A stretch of DNA of 64,000 bases from JABDBE01 sp049585795 (GCA_049585795.1 JBAVAQ010000024.1:1-64000); one strand, 5' to 3'. Positions 49,806 through 59,984 are shown, counted from the first letter of the stretch. Numbers and translations are program-made. The notes: generated by a model from the sequence alone, not told the origin.

Positions 49806-51536
49806 TTGGTAATCTCCGATATCTTTGTAGCGCCGGCATCCTGCCGGCTGCCGCGAGGGCATCTTGTCCTTGCCCCCACAAGCGCTCGTTCGCACGACAG
49901 CCGCCGGGACAGCGCAACAAGACAAGCAACAAGCCCCATAAAGAAGCAGCTCTTCGTGCTGCTTCTGTTTGTCCTTAGCGCGTCCGCGTTATGGGCCGAC
50001 GAAACTCATCAGCATGTTGATCCGAACGAGAAGCTGGGAACCGTTACGTTCCCCACGTCGTGCGCCAGTTCGGTGCAGAAGCCTTTTGAGCGCGGCGTAA
50101 CTTTGCTGCACTCGTTCTGGTACGACGAAGCTGACAAGCAGTTTCAGAGCGTCGCGCAACACGATCCTCGCTGCGCGATTGCGTATTGGGGCGAAGCGAT
50201 GAGCTTGTTTCACCAGTTGTGGTCTCGCCCCGAAGAATCCGATCTAAAAGAAGGATGGGATCTAATTCGCAAAGGCCAGGCGATTGGTGCGAAGACACAG
50301 CGGGAACGCGACTACATCGATGCGCTGGCCTTCTTCTATCGCGACTACGACAAACTGGATCATGAGCAGCGCTGCATGGCATATTCGCAAGCCATGGGGA
50401 AGGTTTATCAGGGATACCCCGATGATCACGAAGGAGCTGTGTTCTATGCGTTGTCATTGCTCACGTGGGGTCCTGACGCCGATACGGCGTTAGCCAACGC
50501 GAAGAAGGCGATCGCCATTCTGGACCCGCTCTTTGCAGCAGACCCGGACAATCCCGGCGTCGCGCACTATCTCATTCATGCGGCAGACGATCCGCGTCTG
50601 GCGCAACTCGGGTTGCCAGCGGCGCGTCGTTACGCGCAAATTGCTCCAGCATCTCCGCATGCGTTGCATATGCCGTCACATATTTTTGCCCGGCTCGGGT
50701 TGTGGCAAGAGGACATTCAATCCAACCTTGCGGCCATCGCGGCCACTCAGCGGCCCTCGGCCATTCATTTTGGCGCGGAGCATCAAGTCCATTCGATGGA
50801 TTTCCTCGAGTACGCCTATTTGCAAATCGGCGAAGACGGCAAAGCTAAAGCCATTGCGAATGGATTGGGAAATGTGCGCGAGCAAGACATGGACAAGGGC
50901 CTCGACGGTTATCTCAACCAGATGCGCGCGCATTTTCCCGCCATGTATGCGCTCGAAAGGCATCAGTGGAAAGAAGCCGTCGCGCTGCAACCGCCGCCGG
51001 GAGCCGAACCCGAAAACCAGCAAATCACGTATTGGGCGCGGGCTGTCGGCGCTGGGCATTTACGCGATGCGGCTGTGGCTCAGGACGCAGTAAATCAATT
51101 TGATGCAATGCTCGACGCCACGCGAAAGGGCAAGCATCCTTATCGCGCCGACCGCATGAGCACCAACCATGACGAAGCCCACGCCTGGCTGGCGTTTGCC
51201 CAAGGACGAAACGACGGCGCATTGAAGCTGTTGCGCGCCGTCGCGGACAAACAGGATGCCGAAGGCAAGGGCGAAGTCGAACTGCCAGCGCGCGAAATGC
51301 TTGCGGACATGCTGCTGGAAATGGGACGGCCAGAAGAAGCTTTGGCCGAATATGAGAAATCCATGAAGACCGACCCCAACCGGTTTAACGGCTTGGCCGG
51401 GGCTGGTCGAGCAGCCGAGTTGGCGCACCAGCCTGAAAGAGCTAGAAGTTACTACGCGCAGCTACTGAAAAACTGCGACAACGGGGCGCACTCGGATCGT
51501 GTGGAACTCGCCCGAGCGAAATCGTTCAGTCAATAG
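49806..51536 (+). CDS. TPR-repeat secreted protein with abnormal 5' end
   Basis: The frame is open from TTG 49806, but residues encoded before about 49938 derive from an intergenic repeat (49829-49880 region). The natural protein seems to begin KKQLFVLLLFVLSASALWAD, a complete signal peptide, immediately after an ATA codon at 49938-49940 where an ATG would be expected. The mature part (about 510 residues) has TPR helices (VTLLHSFWYDEADKQFQSVA, MLLEMGRPEEALAEYEKSM) and a family motif SPHALHMPSHIFARLG. Either AUA or an upstream codon is used, or the start was lost. Similar proteins are common secreted TPR proteins of unknown role. Confidence 0.75.
   Translation: MVISDIFVAPASCRLPRGHLVLAPTSARSHDSRRDSATRQATSPIKKQLFVLLLFVLSASALWADETHQHVDPNEKLGTVTFPTSCASSVQKPFERGVTLLHSFWYDEADKQFQSVAQHDPRCAIAYWGEAMSLFHQLWSRPEESDLKEGWDLIRKGQAIGAKTQRERDYIDALAFFYRDYDKLDHEQRCMAYSQAMGKVYQGYPDDHEGAVFYALSLLTWGPDADTALANAKKAIAILDPLFAADPDNPGVAHYLIHAADDPRLAQLGLPAARRYAQIAPASPHALHMPSHIFARLGLWQEDIQSNLAAIAATQRPSAIHFGAEHQVHSMDFLEYAYLQIGEDGKAKAIANGLGNVREQDMDKGLDGYLNQMRAHFPAMYALERHQWKEAVALQPPPGAEPENQQITYWARAVGAGHLRDAAVAQDAVNQFDAMLDATRKGKHPYRADRMSTNHDEAHAWLAFAQGRNDGALKLLRAVADKQDAEGKGEVELPAREMLADMLLEMGRPEEALAEYEKSMKTDPNRFNGLAGAGRAAELAHQPERARSYYAQLLKNCDNGAHSDRVELARAKSFSQ
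49829..49880. repeat. REP-type repeat (GCCGGCATCCTGCCGGC)
   Basis: The palindrome GCCGGCATCCTGCCGGC is followed by TGCCGCGAGGGCATC. The type is recognised as a dispersed intergenic repeat. It lies upstream of the TPR gene's signal peptide, inside the open frame. Confidence 0.55.
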
Positions 51537-51555
51537 TGATACGCTCCAAGAAAAA

Positions 51556-51583
51556 AGCGCCGCGGGTTAGCGGCGCTCTTTTC
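51556..51583. terminator. Bidirectional terminator
   Basis: AGCGCCGC (51556-51563) pairs with GCGGCGCT (51570-51577). A run of A precedes it and CTTTTCC follows, so it can end both the plus-strand TPR gene and the minus-strand ATPase gene. Confidence 0.8.
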
Positions 51584-51603
51584 CTGTCCGGACGTTACAA
51601 AAC

Positions 51604-52764
<1,161 letters not shown>

Positions 52765-53159
52765 TCCGGGCGTTTCCCTTTCCTGGCTTTCCGTTGACTG
52801 CGCGAAGAGAGCTGCACTCTTGGTGATTCGGGAGCGACAAATTCTGTCACTCTCCGGGCTATTTGTCGATACCCTCACTTACCGCATGGTCCCTTAGTGC
52901 AAATCACTCGCCATCCCCAGCGAACTACCAATCGCTTATTCCTCCACCACTTAGATGCTCATTCAAGGCAGACGGAGGTATTAGCATGGCAGGGAGAAAT
53001 CATGGAAAGGGAAATACTTTGCGCACGCCAGAAGTTCCCTCGGTTAGCTTGGAGCCCAGGAATCCACCTCCACGGCCTTGACCACACGTAACTAGCACAG
53101 GAATTGGCTGCCCGATAGCATCCGGAGAAAGCGCCACACGCGTTTTCACGGAGAAAAAC
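52765..53159. promoter_or_regulatory. Divergent intergenic region, 395 bases
   Basis: Between the minus-strand ATPase gene and the plus-strand LysM gene. Short open frames here are not protein-like. It must hold both promoters. GGAG at about 53148 serves the TTG start at 53160. No repeat was recognised. Confidence 0.35.
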
Positions 53160-54650
53160 TTGCGCCGCTCTAGCTCGATTCTCATCATAGTTTTGTCTTG
53201 TCTGGTCTTGGGATTTGTTTCCTGGCGATTGGCATTTGAAGTACCGGCGTCAGCCGCCCAGTCCGGGCAAAGCCCCGAGCTGGTACGCACATCGGGTCCG
53301 GCGCCTCGCGCTCCGAAGCCCGGAGAGCCACCGGCCCTGGTCACGAGCATCGCCCCGCCGGGCAGCGCCATGTATGAAGCTAAGCGTGGCGACACCGTCA
53401 CCTCGGTTGCCCATCGCTTTTTATCGCAGACATCCTATTTGACTTCCAGCGAGTTGGCCGAGGCCATCCGTCAGGCTAGCGGGAATCCTCAGGGAACCTA
53501 CCTGAAATCCGGCCAGGAGCTAGTGGTACCGGGAATTCTGCCCGCGCCGATTGTGGAAAAGACCATCCCCGTCCCTCGCGATTTTGAAGTGCGCGCGGTT
53601 TACTTGACGGGAGTGATGGCGGCCAGCGATCACGGATTGCGTATCATCAAGCGCTGGCGCGAGTTAGGCGGAAATGCTGTGGTTTTCGACGTGAAAGATA
53701 GTGACGGCAGCGTCAACATTCCGTTTGACCACCCGCTCGCCGGCTCACACCACATTGCTATTCACGACTTGCCCAAGTTCACCCATTTCCTGCATTCGCA
53801 AGGCATGCATGCCATTGCGCGCGTGGCCATCTTTCGCGACGAGCGGCTAGTGGTTGCTCATCCCGAGCTGGCGGTAAAGTCCCACAAAACCGGCCAGCCC
53901 TGGCGCGAAAACGGCAAGCTGGTTTGGACCGATCCCTCGCAACCCAAAGTGCAGGAATACGATATCGCGCTGGCCAAGAAAGCTGCCGAAGCCGGTGTGG
54001 ATGAAATTCAGTTTGATTACGTACGGTTCCCGACTGAAGGGGATCAGAAAGATGCCACTTTTGTATTCCAGACCGACCATCCCAACTGGCATCGTTCCGA
54101 CGTAATTGCGGATTTCCTCAAACATGCCTATGCCCAACTGCATCCAACCGGCGTACTGCTATCGCTCGACGTTTTCGGGATTATGGCCTGGCAGCGGCCG
54201 GTCGACCTGGCGCACACCGGCCAGGACATCGTCCAAATGGCGAAGTATTGCGATGTGCTTTCACCGATGATCTACCCATCGCACTTCTTCGGCATGGACG
54301 GGATCGCGCATCCGGGTGACGCGCCCGAGCATTTTATCGGCGAATCCATGAAGCGTTTTGAGTTGATCACCAAGGGCAGCGATGTAGTGATCCGCCCCTG
54401 GCTACAGGCTTTCCGCTGGCGCACCAAGACCTACTCGCCGCAGTACATTGAAGTGCAGGTGAAGACGGCGAAAGACACGGGCGGAATCGGCTTTCTGTTC
54501 TGGAATGCGGCCAACGACTACAGCAAGCCCTACGCCGCCATGCCGGAAATGCGGGCGCCTAAAGGGCAGTATTTCCGCGGGGATGAGCTGCCTGCAGTCG
54601 CTCAAGCTGAGCTGGCGCCCTCCGCCGGCAAACCCGGCATAGACAAGTAA
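53160..54650 (+). CDS. LysM plus putative glycosidase (GHL/DUF4015-type) protein
   Basis: TTG 53160 with GGAG eight bases upstream. 496 residues. N-terminal membrane anchor or signal (SILIIVLSCLVLGFVSWRLA), Pro-rich linker, a LysM-like domain at about 70-125 (YEAKRGDTVTSVAHRFLS, YLKSGQELVVPG), then a GHL/DUF4015 TIM-barrel from about 140 (VRAVYLTGVMAASDHGLRII, NAVVFDVKDSDGSV, VDEIQFDYVRFPTEGD, LSLDVFGIMAW). The FDYVRFP motif is typical of this putative glycosyl hydrolase family. It probably binds peptidoglycan and acts on a cell-wall or surface glycan. Confidence 0.85.
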   Translation: MRRSSSILIIVLSCLVLGFVSWRLAFEVPASAAQSGQSPELVRTSGPAPRAPKPGEPPALVTSIAPPGSAMYEAKRGDTVTSVAHRFLSQTSYLTSSELAEAIRQASGNPQGTYLKSGQELVVPGILPAPIVEKTIPVPRDFEVRAVYLTGVMAASDHGLRIIKRWRELGGNAVVFDVKDSDGSVNIPFDHPLAGSHHIAIHDLPKFTHFLHSQGMHAIARVAIFRDERLVVAHPELAVKSHKTGQPWRENGKLVWTDPSQPKVQEYDIALAKKAAEAGVDEIQFDYVRFPTEGDQKDATFVFQTDHPNWHRSDVIADFLKHAYAQLHPTGVLLSLDVFGIMAWQRPVDLAHTGQDIVQMAKYCDVLSPMIYPSHFFGMDGIAHPGDAPEHFIGESMKRFELITKGSDVVIRPWLQAFRWRTKTYSPQYIEVQVKTAKDTGGIGFLFWNAANDYSKPYAAMPEMRAPKGQYFRGDELPAVAQAELAPSAGKPGIDK

Positions 54651-54770
54651 CAAAATTTGTCACAACAATGCCCTTATTTATTTTGTGCAGGTTGAGAGCG
54701 GGATTTCCCGTGCCTAACCTTTTCTCTTGGCCTAGCCTGAAAAACGTCCTGCGCTTCCTCCTTACTGGGT

Positions 54771-54776
54771 TATAAT
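54771..54776 (+). promoter_or_regulatory. TATAAT -10 element upstream of ilvE
   Basis: A perfect TATAAT 147 bases before the ilvE start. No good -35 is seen. The implied leader of about 140 bases can form hairpins (CCTGT...ACAGG near 54832-54850 and GGCGGGTCCGCC), which leaves room for leader-based control. This is an inference. Confidence 0.4.
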
Positions 54777-54922
54777 TTCTCGTAGTTTGCTTCGCCCTGC
54801 CTCCCTCGTGTACCGTGCTGCCTGTCAACTGCCAACAGGCGGGTCCGCCCACGGAAGGAATTTTGGCATCTAACCGACGGAACCCCCGGCTGTGCGCTCG
54901 AATCAAATTCTTAGGAGTGCTC

Positions 54923-55870
54923 ATGGCGATTCAGAAGACGGAGAAAATCTGGCATAACGGCAAACTCATTCCCTGGGATGATGCGCAACTCCACGTAATG
55001 TCGCATGTGGTGAATTACGGCTCGTCGGTATTCGAGGGAATCCGATGCTACGCCCCTCCCAGCGGTCCCGCGATTTTTCGCGCTCAGGAACACACGCAAA
55101 GGCTGTTGGATTCGGCGAAGATTTACCGCATCGACGTGGATTTCACCCGCGAAGAGTTAATCGCCGGGATGGTCGAACTGGTGAAGACCAATGGCGTGTG
55201 GCCGTGCTACATGCGCCCGATCATTCTGCGCGGGTACGGTGAAGCTGGGGTCAATCCCTTTAATTCGCCCACCGAAGTTTTCATTTGTAATTACCCTTGG
55301 GGAAAGTATTTGGGCAGCGACGCCGAGCAGGGCGTCGATGTTTGTGTCTCCTCGTGGACACGCATCGCGCCCAATACGCTTCCCGCCATGGCCAAGTCCG
55401 GCGCGAACTACATGAACTCGCAACTGATCAAGATGGAAGCCATCATCAACGGCTACGTCGAGGGCATTGCGCTCGACGCCAACGGTTACGTCAGCGAAGG
55501 CTCGGGCGAAAATGTTTTCGTCGTGCGCAATGGCACCTTGCAAACCGCGCCGCTGGGCAATTCTGTGCTGCCCGGAATTACGCGCGACTCGGTGCTGCAG
55601 ATCGCGCGCAACCTGGGGATCCCCGTGGCCGAGCAAGGCATCCCGCGCGAACTGCTGTACATTGCGGACGAAGCCTTCTTGACCGGAACCGCGGCAGAGA
55701 TCACGCCGATTCGGTCGGTCGATAAGATCAGCGTCTGCAAAGGCGTCACCGGGCCCGTGACCAAAGCCATCCAGAAGGAGTTTTATGGCATTGTGCACGG
55801 TGAAAAGGCCGATCGCTTCGGTTGGTTGACGCCGGTGCCGGTGGGCAGCAAACAACCAGTTAGCGTGTAA
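54923..55870 (+). CDS. ilvE: Branched-chain-amino-acid aminotransferase
   Basis: ATG 54923 with AGGAG six bases upstream. 315 residues. PLP fold-type IV pattern: HVMSHVVNYGSSVFEGIRCY (substrate loop), the PLP lysine in PAMAKSGANYMNS, YVEGIALDANGYVSEGSGEN, and PLGNSVLPGITRDSVL (phosphate-binding turn). It transfers amino groups between glutamate and the 2-oxo acids of Leu, Ile and Val. The sequence is closer to IlvE than to D-amino acid transaminase or PabC. Followed by a hairpin at 55890. Confidence 0.94.
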   Translation: MAIQKTEKIWHNGKLIPWDDAQLHVMSHVVNYGSSVFEGIRCYAPPSGPAIFRAQEHTQRLLDSAKIYRIDVDFTREELIAGMVELVKTNGVWPCYMRPIILRGYGEAGVNPFNSPTEVFICNYPWGKYLGSDAEQGVDVCVSSWTRIAPNTLPAMAKSGANYMNSQLIKMEAIINGYVEGIALDANGYVSEGSGENVFVVRNGTLQTAPLGNSVLPGITRDSVLQIARNLGIPVAEQGIPRELLYIADEAFLTGTAAEITPIRSVDKISVCKGVTGPVTKAIQKEFYGIVHGEKADRFGWLTPVPVGSKQPVSV

Positions 55871-55889
55871 TGGGTTCAAATTCACAATC

Positions 55890-55916
55890 GGGGTGCGCTC
55901 ACCAGAGCGCCCCTTT
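55890..55916 (+). terminator. Probable terminator after ilvE
   Basis: GGGGTGCGCTC and GAGCGCCCC form a stem with loop ACCA and one bulge, followed by only TTTC, so termination may be partial. Confidence 0.5.
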
Positions 55917-55965
55917 CAACGTCACACCCATTGCAACTTTCGCAGCAAACACACAAGGAGAACAT

Positions 55966-56511
55966 ATGGCAAGCGCACAGCAAGGTCCCACTCCCGAATT
56001 TGCCCTGGCCTACCGCGATGTAATGCTCATGGGCCTAAACAACGAAATGAAAGCCACGAAGAGAGTCCTGGCGGCGGTCCCGGACGCGAAGCGTGATTAC
56101 AAGCCCGATCCCAACGCGCGTACTGCCGGCGACCTGGCCTGGCATCTGGCATCCGCGGATGTGCAGATGCTCGACGAGACCGCCGATCGCAAGTTCGCCA
56201 TGGAGCCTCGTTTCAAAGAAGAACCCGTCTCTTCGGCCGACTTGGCGGACTGGTACGAGAAGAACTTTTCCCGTGCTATTGAACGTGTACGCGCCATGTC
56301 GGCGGAAGAGTTGTTGACTCCGGTCGACTTTTACGGCGCTTTCACGCTTCCGGTCGTCTTCTATCTCGGCTTCGTCAACAATCACAGCATCCACCACCGC
56401 GGGCAGCTTGCCACCTATCTGCGTCCCATGGGGGCGAAATGCCCGGCGATTTACGGCGGCAGTTACGATGAGCCGTGGCAGGGAACTCCGGCCGAGAGCA
56501 ACGCCGCTTGA
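55966..56511 (+). CDS. DinB-like four-helix metalloprotein (2)
   Basis: ATG 55966 with AAGGAG six bases upstream. 181 residues. Metal-binding His in GDLAWHLASADVQML and in NNHSIHHRGQLATYLRPMG. Relative of 41091-41600, with a different N-terminal half. The upstream terminator after ilvE is weak, so partial co-transcription is possible. The family includes thiol S-transferases; the substrate cannot be read from sequence. A clean terminator follows at 56534. Confidence 0.87.
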   Translation: MASAQQGPTPEFALAYRDVMLMGLNNEMKATKRVLAAVPDAKRDYKPDPNARTAGDLAWHLASADVQMLDETADRKFAMEPRFKEEPVSSADLADWYEKNFSRAIERVRAMSAEELLTPVDFYGAFTLPVVFYLGFVNNHSIHHRGQLATYLRPMGAKCPAIYGGSYDEPWQGTPAESNAA

Positions 56512-56533
56512 TTGTTTCTGAGATTGATGAGAA

Positions 56534-56555
56534 GCCGCCTGCAGGGCGGCTTTTT
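56534..56555 (+). terminator. Intrinsic terminator of the DinB-like gene
   Basis: GCCGCC (56534-56539) pairs with GGCGGC (56545-56550), followed by five T. It abuts the 3' end of the convergent vapC gene. Confidence 0.8.
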
Positions 56556-56950
56556 CATTGTCCAGCCCAAAGAAGTTGTACCGGATATCGGTCAAACATT
56601 CGGTCAGCGCTAATGAGCGTCATGTTTTCGACTTTGGCTTGCGCGATGAGCAGGCGGTCAAACGGATCACGATGATGGGAAGGCAACGCGTGTACCGCCA
56701 ATGCGTGCTGGTGAGACACGGCCAGAGGACGCAACCCTTGAGATGCCATGCGACGTGGAACATACAAGTCCGGTGGCTCTGGAATCTGTAACTTGCCCGA
56801 CGCTGCCTTGATCGCAACTTCCCACGAAGTGACTGCGGACAGAAACACGTCGTGACTGACGTCGACCATTACATCGCGCGCCTTGCGCGAGATTCGCGAT
56901 GGCTCGCCGACGCTCCAGAGCCAGACGCCGGTGTCAAGCAGGTACGTCAT
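56555..56950 (-). CDS. vapC: PIN-domain toxin, VapC family
   Basis: 131 residues. PIN-domain acidic residues are in place: MTYLLDTGVWLW (Asp 6), LSAVTSWEVAIKAA (Glu), HHRDPFDRLLIAQA (Asp) and TLISADRMFDRYPV (Asp). VapC toxins are Mg-dependent RNases, often cutting tRNA anticodon loops. The start codon overlaps the antitoxin stop by four bases (ATGA). Target unknown. Confidence 0.9.
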   Translation of the reverse strand: MTYLLDTGVWLWSVGEPSRISRKARDVMVDVSHDVFLSAVTSWEVAIKAASGKLQIPEPPDLYVPRRMASQGLRPLAVSHQHALAVHALPSHHRDPFDRLLIAQAKVENMTLISADRMFDRYPVQLLWAGQ

Positions 56951-57222
56951 CGCTTTTTCTTCTTTGTTTTTCGGGGTGGGGCACTCGTCAGCGGTGCGTC
57001 ATAGAACAAGGCCTCCATTGCCGGGTCGGGAGCATCGAAGTCTTCCGCGATCCAGATCTTGCCCTCATCCATGCCCATTGGGCGCGACTTGCTTTGCGGG
57101 CCTGCCGCTACCAGCCGCGCCACTGGCACCCCAGCTCGCGCAATGGTGATTTCCTCTCCGGCCGCCACCCGCTGCAGGAGCCGTGAGAGGTGGGTTTTCG
57201 CCTCATGAATATTCACTTCCAT
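56947..57222 (-). CDS. Antitoxin, Phd/YefM family
   Basis: ATG 57222 (MEVNIHEAKTHLSRLLQRVA) is preferred; the frame extends to 57249. 91 residues. The N-terminal Phd/YefM DNA-binding fold (EAKTHLSRLLQRVAAGEEIT, ARAGVPVARLVAA) is followed by a C-terminal toxin-binding tail with acidic and hydrophobic residues and a Lys-rich end (RKTKKKKR). It likely represses its own operon and neutralises the PIN toxin, whose gene overlaps it. Confidence 0.9.
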   Translation of the reverse strand: MEVNIHEAKTHLSRLLQRVAAGEEITIARAGVPVARLVAAGPQSKSRPMGMDEGKIWIAEDFDAPDPAMEALFYDAPLTSAPPRKTKKKKR

Positions 57223-57515
57223 GATATCGAAACAATAGACTAAGTCCATGGACTAAGTCAATGTCCCCTGAAAGCCGTACGACCAGCTGAGAACCGAGAA
57301 CTGGCAACCGGCCACTGGTTTTTCCAAGTCTTGATTCACTGAAGAACTAATCTTCTGTTCTTGCCTGCTGCTAGGATGAAACGCCCGCGGTGGTCTGCCG
57401 TCTGCTCAGCGCGCCTAGCCACTGCCCAAACGCACATCTCCCCATTACTTAGGTCATCTTGGGTTCGACGCGGTTTCGGTTCATCATACGAACTGATCCC
57501 TGGGGACTTATCCAA

Positions 57516-58640
57516 ATGAATATTGATGATCTACTTCGCATCGCCATGGAGCGACGCGCCTCCGACTTGCACTTGAAGGTCGGCAATTACCCTCATCTCC
57601 GGATTGACGGCGAACTCACCCCGCTGACTGACCAGCCTCGCATCAGCGCGGAAGATATGCTGACCATGGCTTTCAGCATGATGTCGGCGCGGCAAAAGCA
57701 GAAGTTCAAAGAGAGCACGGAAATTGATATGGCCTACGGCGTAGCCGGACTGGGCCGCTTTCGTGTGAACGTTTTCCAGCAGCGCGGCAACGTGGGTTTG
57801 GTTCTTCGCGTTATTCCCACAAAAATCCGCGCGCTCGACGAACTCTATCTGCCGAAAATCGTGGAACAAGTCTGTGATATGCCGCGCGGCCTGATTCTGG
57901 TCACAGGCGTCACTGGCTCTGGTAAGTCCACGACTCTCGCGGCCATGGTGGACCGCATCAATTCCACCCGGGCCGAGCACATCATCACCATTGAAGACCC
58001 GATCGAATTCCTGCATCGCGATAAAAAAGGCTACGTCAACCAGCGCGAGATTGAAGTCGATACGCCCACGTTTTCCTCCGCCTTGCGTGCTTCCCTGCGC
58101 CAGGATCCCGATGTCATTCTGGTCGGCGAAATGCGCGACGTCGAGACCATCGGCACCGCGCTGCATGCCGCTGAAACCGGCCACATGGTTTTCTCAACCT
58201 TGCACACGCTCGACGCGGTTGAAACCATCAACCGCATCATCGCCGTCTTCCCGCCGCCGGAGCAGAAGCAGATTCGGTTGCAGCTTGCGGCCGTACTACG
58301 CGCGGTCATCAGCCAACGCCTGGTTCGCCGTTGCGACGGTGACGGTCGCGTACCCGCGGTCGAAGTCATGATCAATACGGCGTACATCCGGGAGTGCATT
58401 CTGGTGCCGGAAAAAACCCGCGCGGTGCGCGATGCCATCTCCGCCGGAACTTCGCAGTACGGCATGCAGACCTTCGATCAATCTCTATGGGATCTATTCC
58501 AGGCTGGGCTGATCAATTACGAGACCGCACTGGAGAGCGCCTCCAACGCAGACGATTTCAAGCTGCGGATGCAGGGCATCTCTTCCACCAGCGACATTTC
58601 CAAAAACGCGATGCAACAGACCGGCTTCGGTGGCCGCTGA
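57516..58640 (+). CDS. pilT: Type IV pilus retraction ATPase PilT
   Basis: ATG 57516 (MNIDDLLRIAMERRASDLHL) is preferred over the upstream frame start at 57459. 374 residues. N-terminal PAS-like part, Walker A LVTGVTGSGKSTTLAAM (about 120-136), Asp box IITIEDPIEF, Walker B LRQDPDVILVGEMRD and the His box AETGHMVFSTLHT. The canonical PilT AIRNLIRE signature is not present as such; the region reads IRECILVPEKTRAVRDAI, so it may be a PilT-like variant (PilU or PilT2). It has its own strong terminator. Confidence 0.9.
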   Translation: MNIDDLLRIAMERRASDLHLKVGNYPHLRIDGELTPLTDQPRISAEDMLTMAFSMMSARQKQKFKESTEIDMAYGVAGLGRFRVNVFQQRGNVGLVLRVIPTKIRALDELYLPKIVEQVCDMPRGLILVTGVTGSGKSTTLAAMVDRINSTRAEHIITIEDPIEFLHRDKKGYVNQREIEVDTPTFSSALRASLRQDPDVILVGEMRDVETIGTALHAAETGHMVFSTLHTLDAVETINRIIAVFPPPEQKQIRLQLAAVLRAVISQRLVRRCDGDGRVPAVEVMINTAYIRECILVPEKTRAVRDAISAGTSQYGMQTFDQSLWDLFQAGLINYETALESASNADDFKLRMQGISSTSDISKNAMQQTGFGGR

Positions 58641-58662
58641 TCTATCCTCCTGAAACACTTAA

Positions 58663-58695
58663 GGGCGCGCTCGATGCGCGCCCTTTCTTATTTTC
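58663..58695 (+). terminator. Intrinsic terminator of pilT
   Basis: GGGCGCGC (58663-58670) pairs perfectly with GCGCGCCC (58676-58683), followed by TTTCTTATTTT. Confidence 0.88.
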
Positions 58696-58773
58696 GGAGG
58701 GGGCCGGAACTTCGACTGTCAAACCAGGAGTCGACGTGACGAAAAGTTCCGGCCCAGTGAAGAGCAGTAGCGG

Positions 58774-59160
58774 CTAGCAAACCGCCGCGTATTTCAAGTG
58801 ACGGCAATCCGGCGCGCCGAGTACGAAAAGCGCATGCTCGAACTTTGAAATCTCAAACACACGATTCAACCCGGTGCGCGTCAGCACTTCGCAAACAAAG
58901 TGAGAAGGATTCACTAGTTTCAGTTGGACGTTGCGGCTCCAGGCCCACTCCTGCAAAGACAGCAACGCCGCCAGGCCGCCCGCATCCAGCGCTTCGACAT
59001 CGGATAAATCAATCACCACAATGCGAGTGTTCTTCTCCGCCAATACCGCGTTCCGAAGAGTGCACACCTCAGCGCCGCGCACGATCCGCCCAACGCATCT
59101 CACAACCGCTACATCGCCCGTTTTTTCTACATCGATGGTAAGCATAACGTTCATCCCCAT
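58774..59160 (-). CDS. STAS-domain protein, anti-anti-sigma-like, phospho-Ser absent
   Basis: 128 residues. Typical STAS strand-helix order: MLTIDVEKTGDVAVVRCVGR, a helix, then VVIDLSDVEALDAGGLAALLS. In SpoIIAA-type antagonists this region is D-S-S-G with the phosphorylated Ser; here it is D-A-G-G, so regulation by an RsbW-type kinase at that site is not possible. The C-terminus ends HLKYAAVC with an unusual Cys. It could be a constitutive binder or a structural STAS protein. No kinase or sigma gene is adjacent. Confidence 0.8.
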   Translation of the reverse strand: MGMNVMLTIDVEKTGDVAVVRCVGRIVRGAEVCTLRNAVLAEKNTRIVVIDLSDVEALDAGGLAALLSLQEWAWSRNVQLKLVNPSHFVCEVLTRTGLNRVFEISKFEHALFVLGAPDCRHLKYAAVC

Positions 59161-59293
59161 TCATTAACTATCTACGCAAATAGACGCGAAGAAGTTCCCG
59201 ATGTCACCACAATCAAGGTAAAAAGTTGTAACGGATGCGCAAGTGAAGTTTTCTCGCCGGAGAAGGTCCCGGCGCGGTAACTTGTTACTAGCC

Positions 59294-59827
59294 ATGGTCT
59301 TTGCGCGCCCCAGAAAAACTGATTCGGAAAACGAGCTCTACGAGTATGCCGTCGGAGCCCTTGGCCGCCGGATGCGATCGGTGGCGGAACTCAAGCGCCT
59401 GCTACGGCCCCGCGTGGAAGCCGATACAGAATATGGCCAAACGCTGGTGGAACTCGTCATCCGCCGCCTTAAAGACCAAGGTTATCTCAACGACACGCAG
59501 TATGCCGCTGCATATTCTTCCTTTCGGCGCGACAACGAAAAATTCGGCCGCCGCCGCGTGATCACCGATCTGAAAGCCAAAGGCGTCCATGGTGAAGTCA
59601 TCGAGAAAGCGGTCGACGGAGTCTACGAAGAAGTGAGTGACGAGAAACAGGCGCGTGCATATTTGAAGCGCAAGCGGCTGGTGAAACCGAAGGATCAGAA
59701 GCAGACTGCGCGGATTTTTCGCCAGCTCATGCGCGCCGGATTCGCATCGAAGACCATCTTCGCCATCCTGAAGAAATGGGATGTCGATGATGACACGCTG
59801 AGCGCGCTCGAAGGCGAAGTTGAATGA
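59294..59827 (+). CDS. recX: Regulatory protein RecX
   Basis: Start ATG 59294 or GTG 59243; neither has a clear ribosome binding site. 177 residues from ATG. Three-helix RecX repeats: ENELYEYAVGALGRRMRSVA, LVIRRLKDQGYLNDTQYAAA, GRRRVITDLKAKGV and the C-terminal RIFRQLMRAGFASKTIFAIL. It binds RecA filaments and modulates strand exchange. recA is not in the window; alaS follows, which is a common arrangement near recA/recX. Confidence 0.88.
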   Translation: MVFARPRKTDSENELYEYAVGALGRRMRSVAELKRLLRPRVEADTEYGQTLVELVIRRLKDQGYLNDTQYAAAYSSFRRDNEKFGRRRVITDLKAKGVHGEVIEKAVDGVYEEVSDEKQARAYLKRKRLVKPKDQKQTARIFRQLMRAGFASKTIFAILKKWDVDDDTLSALEGEVE

Positions 59828-59842
59828 CCGCGCCGGGGCTGG

Positions 59843-59984
59843 CGGTAGTGGGTCAGTTTGATCGTCATCCTGAGCAAGCGTTCTTTGCGCGGCGAAGGAT
59901 CTGGGCCCGCGCGATGTGTCGCGTTCTTTGCGACACAATAATCGCGCGGTTGGCTCGCTTCCTTATCAAAGCGACCCACTACCG
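59843..59984. mobile_element. MITE-like palindromic element with flanking direct repeats
   Basis: Terminal inverted repeats CGGTAGTGGGTC (59843-59854) and GACCCACTACCG (59973-59984) extend with two mismatches to TTTGAT/ATCAAA. The interior carries TCATCCTGAGC, as in the element 31318-31540, and a second palindrome (CGCGCGAT...ATAATCGCGCG). The sequence CCGGGGCTGGCG occurs on both sides (59833-59844 and 59982-59993), as expected for a target duplication. No coding capacity. Confidence 0.65.
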
